Of a DNA stretch of 64,000 nucleotides, positions 1 to 12,296 are shown one piece after another. Positions within the stretch are counted from its first letter, which is position 1. Each line of letters opens with the position of its first letter. The position numbers and the translations under genes were made by a program. The stretch is taken from contig JANPYM010000001.1 in NCBI GenBank assembly GCA_025890175.1, positions 1,457,476 to 1,521,475 on the forward strand, in the 5' to 3' direction. Under the pieces are notes generated by a model. That model was not told the origin of the DNA. It did not search any database and was given only the letters and a program-made list of their open reading frames with translations. This DNA comes from Ciborinia camelliae (taxonomy: Eukaryota > Ascomycota > Leotiomycetes > Helotiales > Sclerotiniaceae).

Positions 1-3000
1 CTTTCCGAATAAGTTTTATTACTATACAATTGTTATCTTTTGTTGTTATAAGATAGTTCTACATACAATAGCTCGATAGAACAATACAATAAGTTCAATA
101 TATTTTCGAGTTGGGAGATGGATATGTCGAGACGTAGATCAAAACAGGCTCTTTAATTATTGAATCCAATCTTGATTCTTGATCATTGAAAAGTTTCATG
201 AGAAATCTCAAGCCAACAGATCATTTTATTTTCAGATCCAAGTTTTGATATTGAAGAGTATTCTAACGCATTTAAGAATGAAAGGTCTTTTGATTGTTGG
301 ATATAACTGTGAACATTGAAGAATTTCATGAGGTTTTATTGGAGAATGTCAGCATCTGCTTCCTAAAAGGGGAACTTTTGGTTCAACTGTGTCTTTGTAT
401 AGGAGTGGTTGTCTGCAGTTTCCCAGAAATCAAGTTTGGATACTTGTAAGCATCGTTCTCATATAAGTTCTGAAGGATGTTGAGTATCATCCTTGTCCAC
501 TGCATTTGTATTGATCGCAACCAATTCATCATGTATAGACAGACATGCTTTTCTTTGATTGAATCATCAAGTTCACCAGAATCAATCTCTTGTCGAGCTA
601 ATTATAGACCATCATATATTGGAACAGTGACATACATTAGAACAATAACATATATTGTATTAGTGATATATATTGGAATAGTGACATACATTGTGTCATA
701 AGCAGATGGATCAATGAATCTATCTCATCTAATATCATCATTTGAGAAGGATTTAATGGAGTGTGGTCCATTCTCTTCTTGATCTTTCTCGTCTCATAGT
801 GCTCAACGAAGTCTGACTGTCTGATAAACCAGTATGCCTTCATGGAACATCCTACGTGCATTCACCTCACCATTCTCTTCCTAAACAGGTTCGTTATTTG
901 CCCAAAAGCCTTCATGGATTGTCGTTCAAATCTAGGATTGGTATATCATGTTCTTCCATCCATTCTTTTGGCTATCTTCCTCTCATGGAACCTTACAACA
1001 CTGGATTGATGAAGATCTTGCACTGGTTTCAAACAAATAAATAAGGACATCAATGGCTACCCATCTTCATAAACATCATGGGGAAAGCGCAAAGGTGGAC
1101 AGCAACCCGGATAGGCCCACAAGGCAGTGTTTTCTAACTTCTCCAGATGGCTATTTCAATCTGTAATGTAAGAACAAGATACATAAGCCTATGTATCGAT
1201 GAGATGCGCCCCACCTACACTTTGAGTGTAACCCCGAAAAACAAGTCAAAATGCCTTGATTATTTTTCCAGCATCCATGTTCGCCCTAAGATGAGAGAAA
1301 TCAATCATTAAGTTACATCATAATTTCGCATCCCTTTGTTATACACGCTGCTTGTAGCAACCCCCATCGGATCTAAAAAGCGCTCTCGTTCCAGCGAGAC
1401 ATCCTCCGAATGCCACTCTGCACGCCTTTGCCCGAGTGAAGGTGTCGGCAGTTTCGAGGCGTGTACTCTAAGAAATGTATGTGATAAGTCAGGAAAGATT
1501 TCGAAATCCCTTGAGATTTAACCCTTCCGGTAATATCTCAACCATTCCTGATCCTTTGGGAAGAAACATACCATGGGTGGGACCGGCTCCGCAACCCCAA
1601 CCAGAATTTCAGTTTCGCGAACTATTCTGACTTGCCCGGAATCTTGCAGAAAGAGGGCCAGAATTCGGTGCCCTTGAATAGTTAATGAAGTTATTCTATT
1701 ATCCTCTTTACGAATCTAATGATGGGTTTGGAATGATAAAGTACAACTAGCTAGATTTATTGAACTTCAAAATGCAAGGTGCAAGGTACCGCGGGGGTAA
1801 GCCCCTTCATTTTACACTGACGCCTGGATTGAATGATTCCTCCATATTCAACCAATTACCGCAGTCTTTACTGATCCATTTCGCTGACCCACCGTCAGCT
1901 CGATGGTTTTTGATACCAGGCTGGCTATTATTAGAGTTTTTGTGGAATTTCTTGTCTCACCCCCGTTCCCGTCCCCATGAAAGCTATAGCTATTATTACA
2001 AACCGACACCGACAGGCAAGTGTCAATATATACCGTTTCATCTTTTGCCGCGCGCGAGAGTAGGACAGACAGCTGTAGTGCTCGGATTTGCAAACCTTAT
2101 CGAGTACTGTAAGCGAATCTTGGCTCGCGATTAAATCTCAACTATTCACCTTGCATGATGATTGAGTGATGAATCGTCTCTTTTTGCCGCGGTGCGTGTT
2201 TTTCTCGACGTGACTACTAATGCCGCGGAATTGTTTAAGCTTCAGAAGTGCGCAGTTTATTTTAGATTGTGGGCAAAATCCACCTTAAGCACCCTCGAAA
2301 AGTCTTTGGGGGTGCGAAACTTGCTTATCTACTGCATCATTCATTTTGACCAATTAGCTTGTTGATATTGCTTTCCTCGTTTGTATGGGATTCCATACCC
2401 ATATTCATTTCCCAGGCTGTCGGGTCATTCAAAATAACCGCCCGGAGTTATCTCGCGTGTTCCAACATGCATAACTAGTGCGGTTATTGTGAAAAGGCAT
2501 CAGTGACCAATCAAAGTAAAGGCACAAGTCTTCAGGGGCGGGGGCAGAGAGTAAAGTTGAACTTGGATATTCTCCTTTCGTCTATTTGCATTCCTACGAA
2601 GTTAAAGCTAGGGATATGATCATCGTTTTGACTGATTGTTGATAAGAATTTGCTGGGGTCACTGTGTACCACGGCTCATACAATTTTTAAAGTTACATGG
2701 CAAGGACCATTTGCTTCTCAGATGCCTCTTTTTGGTCTGATTCTTTACCCTAGAACATATTTTTGCCTTACGATAGACCTATTTATGACTTACCTTAGCA
2801 TAACAAGCTTAGGGTATGCCTTCACTGGATGCCTGTGATATGGCTGGTCGCCGAGCTCTAAAGACGAGCCATTCGCAACCAATCGATTGCTAGGTGCTAT
2901 GTTGCAATGTTGCAAAACGACCGTGAAGCTCAAGGTTCCATTAAGGAACGTGGCAAGGTTGAAATACTTCCTTGTTTGTAATCTCTTATGCAGCCGTTTC

Positions 3001-3259
3001 CATCTCACCCGCCATGGGGTCTTCCAATGTTCCATCTATTGTATTTTCTATCCATGTATGTGATCATTATTGAGGGGCTTGACGCTTCGCCGTCCGGGAC
3101 GGGAATCCACTAATGATTTGACCAACTGTTGTTTAACGCATGTGTTTTGATTGATGGGAAAAACTATACTATGTACAACTCTATGCTCCCTCCTCAAGAG
3201 ATTGTATTTCGCTGCTTCTTCCTATTAGACTGGACTGAGATTTTCTCTTCGCTCTCGCT
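1..3259. other. Gene-poor left flank
   Basis: I see no gene that can be supported here. The longest open frame (1760-2134, 124 codons) has an 81-codon frame on the other strand across the same bases, no recognisable domain and no splice partners. The extreme left end carries a scrap of the LTR-like repeat listed separately. Confidence 0.6.
40..110 (-). repeat. LTR-like repeat scrap, copy C
   Basis: Read on the minus strand, the stretch with GAGCTATTGTATGTAGAAC resembles AAGCTAGTGTATATAGAAC in the 25.1-kb copy, with a similar AT-rich flank. It is the weakest of three copies of what looks like an old retrotransposon LTR family. No reverse transcriptase or integrase reading frame is present. 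Confidence 0.35.
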
Positions 3260-5034
3260 ATGGCTGTCGCTGGTCGATTCCAATCATTGTTGAGAATTTG
3301 GCTCGCAATTATCTCGATCAGACTGGTATCAGCTAGTTGTAGTGTTCCTCCTATTCCTATACGCATTGGAAATGTGACGCTGGCGACGGGGGAAACGGCA
3401 CGAGGTTTGGATATATCAATCGGGAATCCAGAACAACATTTTGCCTTTTTGCCTCAGTGGTAAGCCTCCATTTCACCAAACAATGGACTGTTACTGATTA
3501 TAATATAGGCCACTAAATAATTCTTTCATGTACGGGAATGATGGCTTCTGTGGTTCTGACTGGTCTACTGCGGCTTGTACGACTTTTCGTGGTGGGTTAT
3601 ACGACGAATTTACATCCAAAAGCCGCGGGGTAGCATCTAATAATAATTACCCATCTGATGGTTTATCATATCCGCAAGTTGCCATGATTACGGACAATAT
3701 AACACTGAGTTCCAATATGAGCATTCCGAATTTCCCAATCGGAATTGCACAAGCAGATTGGGGAGAGCAAGGTTATTATCCGCAGATGGCTATGGGACTT
3801 GGTACGAACTCTACGATCTTGAACTCACTCTATGCTTCAGGTGAAATTGCATCTCGTACATGGTCAATGTTCTGGGGTCGAACTGGTGCAACCGCAGCGA
3901 CTCAATTAGACGGGAGTTTCGTATTTGGAGGGTACGATCGCGCAAAGGTCACTGGTGCAAATTACACTAGTAGTCTCACTTATTCCAACACAGCTTGCTT
4001 CTCTGGAATGCTTGTTACGATTACGGACATGAAGCTTAATTTTCCAAATGGTACGGATGCCAGTATATTCGATGGAAGTGAATCTAGTGCTATTCGGGCA
4101 TGTATTGAGCCAAGCTATCCTGTCTTGTTGACAGTTCCCACGGATCCCTTTTTCGAGAATTTTGAGGCTCTCACGGGTTCGAATATCAGTGATAGATCAT
4201 TTGGGATTTACTATTACGGTATGATTTATGGCGCCGGATCGGATGATACACCGTACGTATTGACGAGGTACTGAAATTCAAGTTCCCGCCACTAATAATT
4301 GTGCCAGATATAACGGTGATTTAACAATCGAACTAGATTCTGGTATTTCTGTCCGCATCCCTAATGACCAACTGGTTGTTCCGAATCTTTCAATAGACCA
4401 TACGTCAGGCGCCATGATTGCAAATGCATCCGAACCTGAGCTCGTCCTCAATGCAATCCAACAACAGAATGCCAATGATCTTCCTCAACTAGGTCGCCAG
4501 TTTCTCACCGCCGCATATGTTATGCTTAACCAAGATGCGAATATATTTACGCTTTGGGAGGCCAATCCTACCGAGAATGAAGATCTGGTCGCTGTTGATG
4601 GCAGAAATAATGCCATAAACGATTTTTGCACTTCACCCTCTACTCAGAATAATAATAGTGCCAGTAGTGATTTGGGAAATTCTACTACCACTTCATCATC
4701 TTCGATTGCAGATGGACAGAAGTCAAGTAGTTTGTCGACAGGGGTTATTGTAGGTGTAGCGATCGGGTCCGTCGCCGTGATTGCAATTATCGGAGGAATT
4801 ATCGCTTGGTATACCACGCGGAGGAGGAGGAAAAATAACCTTCAAGCTGCTGCTGCAGTTGCTGCCAATGAGTCCGAGAGATATCCACCGGGGAATCCAC
4901 ACAGCTATCGGGATCAGAGCCAAATTCCCCACTATATCCCACAAGAATTGCATGCCAAAACAGTCCCAATCATTGTACGGCATGAATTGCATGCCAAAAC
5001 AGTTCCCGCAAGCGAGCCACAAGAACTGCCTTGA
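3260..5034 (+). CDS. Secreted/membrane-anchored A1 aspartic-protease-like protein lacking catalytic Asp
   Basis: Three exons: 3260-3459, 3509-4252, 4308-5034; 556 aa. The second donor is taken as GTACGT at 4253; an in-frame alternative at 4268 adds five residues. An N-terminal signal peptide (about residues 1-26) is followed by a pepsin-like A1 fold, recognisable from DISIGNPEQ, the LGTNSTILNSLY helix region, RTWSMFWG and GSFVFGGYDRAK. The two DTG/DSG catalytic motifs are missing: the first site reads FLPQWPLNNSF and the second ACIEPSYPVLLTVP. Many N-glycosylation sites occur. A Ser/Thr-rich stalk leads to one TM helix (STGVIVGVAIGSVAVIAIIG), an RRRRK stop-transfer and a cytoplasmic tail with a duplicated ELHAKTVP. 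From family knowledge, such proteins sit at the plasma membrane or cell wall. Proteolysis is unlikely; binding or sensing is inference. Confidence 0.85.
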
Positions 5035-5544
5035 AATTCAATGTTATCCGCTTCACGACTCAATGAGTTTTCATGTACATATATCATTTACACATAATTC
5101 CCAATTATATAGTTTGTTAATATTTAGATAGCTATCATAGCATTCTCTTCGCCTGGGATCATCAATCTGGACGAATACGCCTTCAACACCAAAGCACATC
5201 CATTTAGGCGATTTGATTGAGATTTGTCCACGGCCGAGATGAATTATCCCATTATACTATAACATAGTCGGTATCTCGAGGTTTGTGATTTCCCAATAAG
5301 GAGCAGACGCAAAATAAGATATCTCGAGGTCATTTAATGGCATCAAAATAGCTTTGGGCCAAAAAGAGGCCAATGGAGCTCTGCGAGCATGCCGCAAGGG
5401 TATCAAGCAGGAGGTGAAATCGTACCGGCCGGCTGATATACAGTGGCATGAATCAACTAGCTTGCCAATATATATACACGATAAATTTAGAACCACAAAA
5501 TTGGTAACAAAATAATGACTTCTCTGCATTGCATCACTAATCCG

Positions 5545-5888
5545 TTACTCATCTTCCTCACTCAGATGTAAATCCCGAATCCTGAAAACTTCAATCAATC
5601 CATGAGCCAGCCCCGGAATCCTGATATCGCGGTCCTTGAGCTCCGGATGCATGCACTTCGCTCCTAAACAATCTACTAGAGAATTATAATATATGTGACA
5701 TGCTATATACGAAATAAATCGTATACCAAACTCGAAATATACTATACCTAAAAACCTCATAACACTCTTCAATATTCCAACTCAGATTTCACAACCAAAA
5801 GGTCCCGTAGCGAGTGTTTGTTGAGGGTGTGCAATTTATTTTGAATATCTCGTGAGCGACTATGAACAAGCTCGTCGTATCCATGGAT
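5545..5888 (-). pseudogene. Possible gene fragment, family unknown
   Basis: Two minus-strand pieces have coding character but do not join cleanly. One piece (about 5888-5778) follows a CTAG acceptor and reads through HGYDELVHSRSRDIQNKL before a stop. The second (about 5667-5545) reads KDRDIRIPGLAHGL and ends in an acidic LHLSEEDE tail. A CTCTAG acceptor lies just before the second piece. No 5' exon or start is visible upstream, because the HAM-2 gene begins at 6221 on the other strand. It may be the 3' remnant of a fungal gene; I do not recognise the family. Confidence 0.3.
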
Positions 5889-6220
5889 CTAGATTATCAG
5901 GGAAAGTTGTCATCAGATGAATAACCTCAAAGTGGAGAGAAGAAACTTTTATTGTCACCCCTTATTTTACTAAATCTCGGCCATAAAGTCTTATCTCTTT
6001 ATCATAAGCGAGGCAGCTCCGACTCGCCTCAAGCCCGAGCGTCAATATGGGAATATATCAAAATGCGATACAAATCACGACTTGGTACACTCCCAATTTC
6101 TGAAGTCTATCTCGGTAGGAACTCTAAGATTTCTTGACTCATGATGCTGCGATTCGAAGAGTGACCAAACTACGAACATTCTTCTCTCCCAGACTTCCCA
6201 AACGTCCCAAAGCTACCGCA

Positions 6221-9200
6221 ATGTCTCTTTGGACAAAACCCGCAGTTCCAGATGCCCCTCCTCCAAAGGATGTAGTCGATGTGGCAGACACTGGTCTTGC
6301 AGATGTAGGTCTGCCTTCATCTGTTCCAGTCTCTCAACCACCTACTAGTGTTCCTATGGCACGTCCTCCGCTTGTGCGAAACCAACCTCAACCTCCCCCA
6401 CCACATCAACCCCCTCCACCACCTTCAACACAACAGATGGTCGGCAATCCAAACGATTCGCTCTCCTTAACGCAACTGAAAAGACTCGTTACCGATTTCC
6501 CAAAGGTCGATCCTACGTCATATACTTTTACCTATGGCGACACAGCATCATATGAAGAGGAGGTGGATGAATGGTTCTCGTACAATGACGCGGAATTCAA
6601 AAGATTACATAGAGCAAAAAATACATTTCAGAGAAGATGGAAGAAGTGTTCAGAGAAAACTTGGGTCGAAGCCGATCGAGAGGAACGATTGAAGTTTGTC
6701 AAGAAAGAAGTTCAGGGCCTGCATGCTAGCGATCTGCGAAGGAGATGCAAGAGCTTACAGACTTTATTACATATTATACTGGGTATTTGGGATGAGACTG
6801 CAGGAAAGATGGAAGAGTTGGAAACGATTCAATCAAGTGAAACAAAAGGAAGAACGAAAGCGGTACCCTCTCAAGTCGAAAGTATGAAGATGAGTGTATC
6901 ACTTCTTGCAGAGAGTGGTGGAATCGAAATGGTTTACGAAGTCATGCAAACCGCTTTCAAACATTTATGGTAAGGATGGGCATATGATGAGTGAAATTTG
7001 GCTGACTGTATTTAAGGGATGACGAATTTAGAGAAACAAACATAAAGGAAGATGATATACCATTTGTACAGGATGAGCTGGATAATGTCATGACAATTTT
7101 TTATTTGACGATAGAAGGTGTTCGTTGTCATGCGGAATCTTTAGATCTTGCTAGGAAAAAGCTGCGTAAGTATATTTCCAAATGCAATGACCTTCAGATG
7201 CTGATAATTGAAATCATAGTGGACTTGGAGCCAAATATTGTCAATTATTTGTTGACGATTACTGGAAAGTTACGATGGGATGAAGCCAACGAATTACCCC
7301 AGACACGAGTCAGTATTCCGAATATCAAAAGGCCTATTAGCTTATTTCCATATTCACAGATCTTTCTTCTCTTCTGGAAATCCATATTATTAGTATTTGG
7401 AGGGACCAAGGAAATCGACAAAGTCAAAAGAGCGACCGATGAACTGGCCAACTCCGGTGGTGAGAAGATAATTACTGCCTCACCTCTTGATTACCATATT
7501 TTTCGTCAAGAAATCACCTCAAAGTATCCTGCATATATACCCCCAGAACCTTTAATACCCCTAGAGCCCGATAATAATTCCATACTACCACCATTACCAA
7601 ATCGACCAAGTCGAGCCAGCACAACTGGTATTTTGAACCCTCCAACAAATGTTAATAATAGCGGAGCTTCGATCCTTCATCAACCAGTACACATTGCTAC
7701 ACCTGCCCCATCACCACCTCCGTCACCACCAGTTGGAGGCAAAGCAGGTAAGAAGCAGAACTACCAAACAAATCAAAACTTCCCATTCATGTATCCCCCG
7801 CTTGATAGTACTAGCAATAGTGCTGGGGGAAAAGGCACTGCAGGACTGCAAGATCTACTTGTTGGTCGAAAATGGGAAGGAAGTGATATTCCTAAATCAA
7901 TATTAGAAGCCGGTGAACTATTCGCAGGTAGAATGCGAATGACCAGAGCAATGCGTCAATTATGGGACGAGCGAGAACGTTTCTTGAGATTCGAACGTGG
8001 ATGGGATGACAGAGACGATGAGGATATTGAAGAGCTTGATCTCGACCACATTTTGGCTGATGGACTCAAATCTCCAAAGTCAAAACCATCAAAACTAGAA
8101 GTTGATTACGGACCACGACTAGATATCAGTGATGAGGTGAAAAGGAAATTGGACTTGATAGAATCCTTTTATGTGAGCTTCCCGAATTCTTCATCTTATC
8201 TTCCAATCTAATATCTTGATAGCAATATTCTATTCCACATTTACAATCCCTCGTTATTGTCCTCATCAAGGCTTTGTTGGCAAATGTTACGAGTTTGATG
8301 AATCAGCCAATGAATGCTCAACCGCAGAGCGGCATTCTCATTAGTGCAAGACCTAATGGTGCCCGAGGGCCAACTCAAGCCCAAGATCCCGCCAGTGTAC
8401 CACTACCAAATCCAATTGATCTTGCAGACCTCACGGTAGATGAAATTGAGGCAATGAGATTCAGGGAAATTACTTCAAAGGCAGTATCCGGAATTATTCT
8501 CATCGTCTTAAAATGGCTTAAAGTTTCTCGTAGGTCCTCATAATTCTTCACATGTTGTCTCACATGCTAACTTGGTAGATATTCTCAAATTCGAATACTT
8601 CACACAACTCCTACTCGATTCCAATTATCTTCCTTTGGTTCTTAAAATGTTCGCCCATCAAGAGATAGATAGACTCGTGGAAAGTAGAATAGATCGCGAA
8701 GACTTGGGGTTAGTATCGTCTTGGTAAAGAGGTTCATGGGCTAACAATTTTCAGCTTCTTCGCATTTTGCAACGGCAACAGTAAACATGCTTTGGTCACC
8801 GCTGAAGAAGGAAGTGAAGACGATGCAGCCCCACCACCTATCAAACTACAGCGGGAAAACACCACAAAGGATGCCAACGATCAACTTCCAGCACTAGCTT
8901 TCCAAGAAGGCCAGCATGCCGCTCGTCGAGATACAGAAGTTGATGAAGTTGGGTTCCCAACTACTGAGGCTAATTCAGAACCGATCACTGAATTTTCCTG
9001 GCGCAATTTTTTCTCATCTATCAACTTCCTTCGCATCATGCAAAAGATTTGTAAGAACAAAGCTCATCGAAATTTACTTCTCGTTCAATATAAATCCTCC
9101 AATATTCTCAAAAAGTCTTTCAAAATTCCCCAACCCGAACTCCGTCTTTATACTCTGAAATTATTCAAAAATCAAGTTCCGTACTGTGGACGTAAATGGA

Positions 9201-9526
9201 GGCAAGGAAATATGAGGGTCATCACAGCAGTATACCTACACTGCAGACCCGAATTAAGAGATGATTGGTTGGCAGGCAGTGATGTAGATGCTGAAGTTGA
9301 AGAAGCATTACCCTTAGAACAGGCGTTAAGAGCTCTAACGCATTGGTTCAATCTAAGGAGGTATCCGGAAAGAATGGGTGCGGATACAAAGTTATTGGAA
9401 GAAGAACACGACTTTTTTACTAGAGAGTTGGAGGGGATGGAGATTGGATTAGAGGAGATGGGTATGGGAAATGGAGAGGAAAGTATGGATGGTAGTGTGT
9501 GGGGAGATGGGAGTAGTGGATGGTGA
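6221..9526 (+). CDS. ham-2: STRIPAK scaffold, N1221/STRIP family (HAM-2/PRO22/Far11-like)
   Basis: Six exons: 6221-6969, 7017-7165, 7220-8172, 8271-8529, 8579-8708, 8755-9526. All phases agree and give 1003 aa, the usual size of fungal HAM-2/PRO22. The ATG at 6221 opens MSLWTKPAV; the open frame upstream has no better ATG. A Pro-rich disordered segment (about residues 20-85) precedes the N1221 signature (DPTSYTFTYGDTASYEEEV, about residue 97 on). The conserved C-terminal block includes HILKFEYFTQLLLDSNY and ELRLYTLKLFKNQVPYCGR. Family role: scaffold of the striatin-interacting phosphatase and kinase complex, at nuclear envelope/ER membranes, needed for hyphal fusion and fruiting-body development. 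The 54-nt intron at 7166-7219 is in frame and could be retained (18 extra residues); GTAAGT, a CTGAT branch site and TAG favour splicing. Confidence 0.92.
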
Positions 9527-9836
9527 GAAAGTTGGGTGAAGTGGATGAGGATTAAGGGTTTATATAATCATGATATTGAGATGAGGTATACATAATCTAT
9601 AATTATGCGATGAATGATGAGAGATGATGATTCTTCCCAGTCGCCTAATCATCCTCAATTCTGGATGCAGTTAATTAATTAATGTCTAGGTACTATCAAC
9701 TATTGCATTCCTCAATATATATCTAAAACGAACTCATGTTCACCTAGAAACTAGAGGGACTTTTTACAGCCACTTTGGTTACTAATTAGTCATATACGCC
9801 GTTTCATTCCTCGTCTTACCAATAATATTACCTCTC

Positions 9837-12296
9837 TCTTGCATGTCGGTAATATATATTAATCAAAAATAGATTAGCAGTTTCTTTATTATATTAACAT
9901 CTTATTAGCATTTCATTCCTTTCTGTTATTTGTTTGATTATACCTAGTTATAGATTGTTCGGAAAGTCTTGTTATTGCTGGGAAGATGCTGACCGTATCT
10001 TGGTACATTGAAGGGGTCCTATATAAATATATGTAATTATTGATTACTTTATATTGAGGATACCCCATCTTCTCTCCACAAAGTGATGCATCAACACGAG
10101 GTTTCGGATTCGAAAATATATCCAGTAGATCTTACTGTACGGAGTGCTTTTCATAGGTGGGGGGTTGGGAGTCTGGGGACTCTGGGAGAGTTTGCTTGCG
10201 TGTTGGTAATATATATATTTATTTTTATTTTTTTATATGGTTTTGGATGGGTATCTTTCCTCTTTCATAAACAAATAACGGGCGAGTTTGCCGTCCGCAT
10301 ATACTTTATGGAAAAATATTCGGGCGCAGCGCGTGCTATGCACTTCTTTCCTTTCTCGTATAATGGTATGTTTATCGTGAAGTTTGTGCTCTCTTGTCAT
10401 ATACCTATCTATAGATGTGTTTGAGATGGAGGTGCGGGTTTTCTTCATTGTCGGTATTATATTTTCGGGAAGATTGTTAGGGAGATGGAGATCTTTCCTT
10501 TCTAGAATAATGTCCTGTCTCTTGTGTAGGTTTTTGGGAGGCTGGAAGGGGCGTTTTGTTGCATGTCGATGGGTATTCTCTGGGCTGGTGAATTCTGTTG
10601 TTCGATTTGGAGATACTTGGGTTTTGATCAGTGCGGGTTTTGTTGCTTGTCTGTAATATATATTGTTGGTTTGATGTTATCCGGGTATTTCCTTTGGTAT
10701 TCGTTTTCCGTGGCTTACTTAGGGGTTGGGTGTATTGAGTTGAGGGGTGAGACAGTGGGAAATGAGGGTTTGTTGCATGTCTGTAATATATATTGTCGGT
10801 TGAGTGCTATGGATGTATTTCCTTTTCTATTTCATGGGGGACGGTTCCCTTGTAAGAGTGTTTTAGGAAGGAGGGGTATAGCAATCGAACTTGCGGGAAG
10901 GTGGAGTTGTTCCATGTCATGAATATTCTCTGATGTCATCTAGCCCGTTAATGTACGTGACTATATGTGTATACTTTATATCAGACTTTTGTTGCATGAT
11001 AGCAATATGTATCATTATAATATCAGATAAAGATTGATCTCTTCCCGGATTTTGTGGCATATCAGCAATCTATATTTCTGAATTCCTGATATGGAACTAC
11101 TTTATTTTCAGCATGGTCTTCTCTAAGATGTTTTGTTGCATGTCGAACAAAGTTCTCTGGGGAATTGGGACAATGGCTGGCCATGCTAGTTCGTATATGA
11201 AGTTTTGTTGCCCGTCTGTAATATATATTGATATAAATTTATCTTCTAATTCATGTCAGATCATATATATCGAGGTTTCAGGTTTTGTTGCATGCCGCAC
11301 TATACATATGATGCAGAAATATATGCAGCTTTTCAGTTACTTCACAGAGGTCCTGCGCTCTTGAACAAGAGACAACAAGAGATGGGGAACATATCGATTA
11401 TTGAACGTAACTTCGGATAATAACTTCGGACAATAAAATATGACGTGCAACAAATCTATATCATGTTTCCTACTCTAACTTGTTATGGGATGGTATCAGA
11501 TCTTGATCGTGACTATGGATCTAAAAACTTGATTCCCATCTTCAAAGCAACACTTTTGTTGCATATCGAAGATTATTCTCCGAAGTTTAACAGAAGGAGT
11601 GACTGAAATAACTTCGGTGGAATACGCGTGTCCTTCCGCAAGATGAGTTTTGTTGCACATCGACTTTATTCTCCGTCGTCTAAGCTCACTATATCTTGAC
11701 TTAGAGTTTATACAATATGGCCAAACAGCTGCTGTCTTTTTCCTAGCTCTAGCCCAAGTGTCTTCTTCTAGTCTGTGAAGAAGGTATAACAATTTTCAGG
11801 TGAACGGAGCGGGGTAACTGATGTTAGACATACTTCAATTTCCTTCCCCATTAAATCCAGGTCTTTAAATTCCGTTTCTGCTATATACCACTCTCTGAAG
11901 AGATCAGACTTTAGAAAGTTTTGTTGCACATCTCCTGACCTTTCTGAAGAGATTTGAAACTTTGATATATGGAATGACTTGTCTACCTTGTCCAACACAT
12001 GAAACTAGACTCCATCAAAACATTCCCTAAGCAAACTGTGCTAAACCCAAAGTAGACCGTGAGATTGATTTTCTTTTTGTTGCGTATCTTGACTTCATGT
12101 GAGACAATGAAATCGAGGTTCCTGAATATTTGTCTTTCCTGAACAAACATGAGGGGCTTCAATGAGTCAAGACCCACCATTGCCAGCCCCGCACCTGGTA
12201 CCGGCAGTTGCTTTTCGGACATATATATCTTGACTTTGTAGCTCCGGACCACTGGCAACGAGAAGGCTTCATCTGAATATGTTTTTGTTGCATGCC
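9837..12296. repeat. Dispersed motif array 1 (TTTTGTTGCAYRTC)
   Basis: Clear or near-exact plus-strand copies begin at 10554, 10638, 10769, 10987, 11050, 11131, 11203, 11283, 11554, 11648, 11919, 12075 and 12283. A reverse copy lies at 11442-11455. Partial copies occur at 9837, about 10190 and 10906. Spacing is irregular, often 63-94 bp. Two kinds of 3' flank recur: TGTAATATATATTG (after the copies at 10638, 10769 and 11203, and in GGTAATATATAT form near 9850 and 10200) and TTCTCCGAAG/TTCTCTGG-like sequence (after 10554, 11131, 11554, 11648 and 12283). The units between copies are otherwise diverged. Confidence 0.85.

Noticed and set aside
1760..2134. 124-codon frame in the left flank
   Set aside because: There is no recognisable family, a frame of 81 codons lies opposite, and no splice partners exist.
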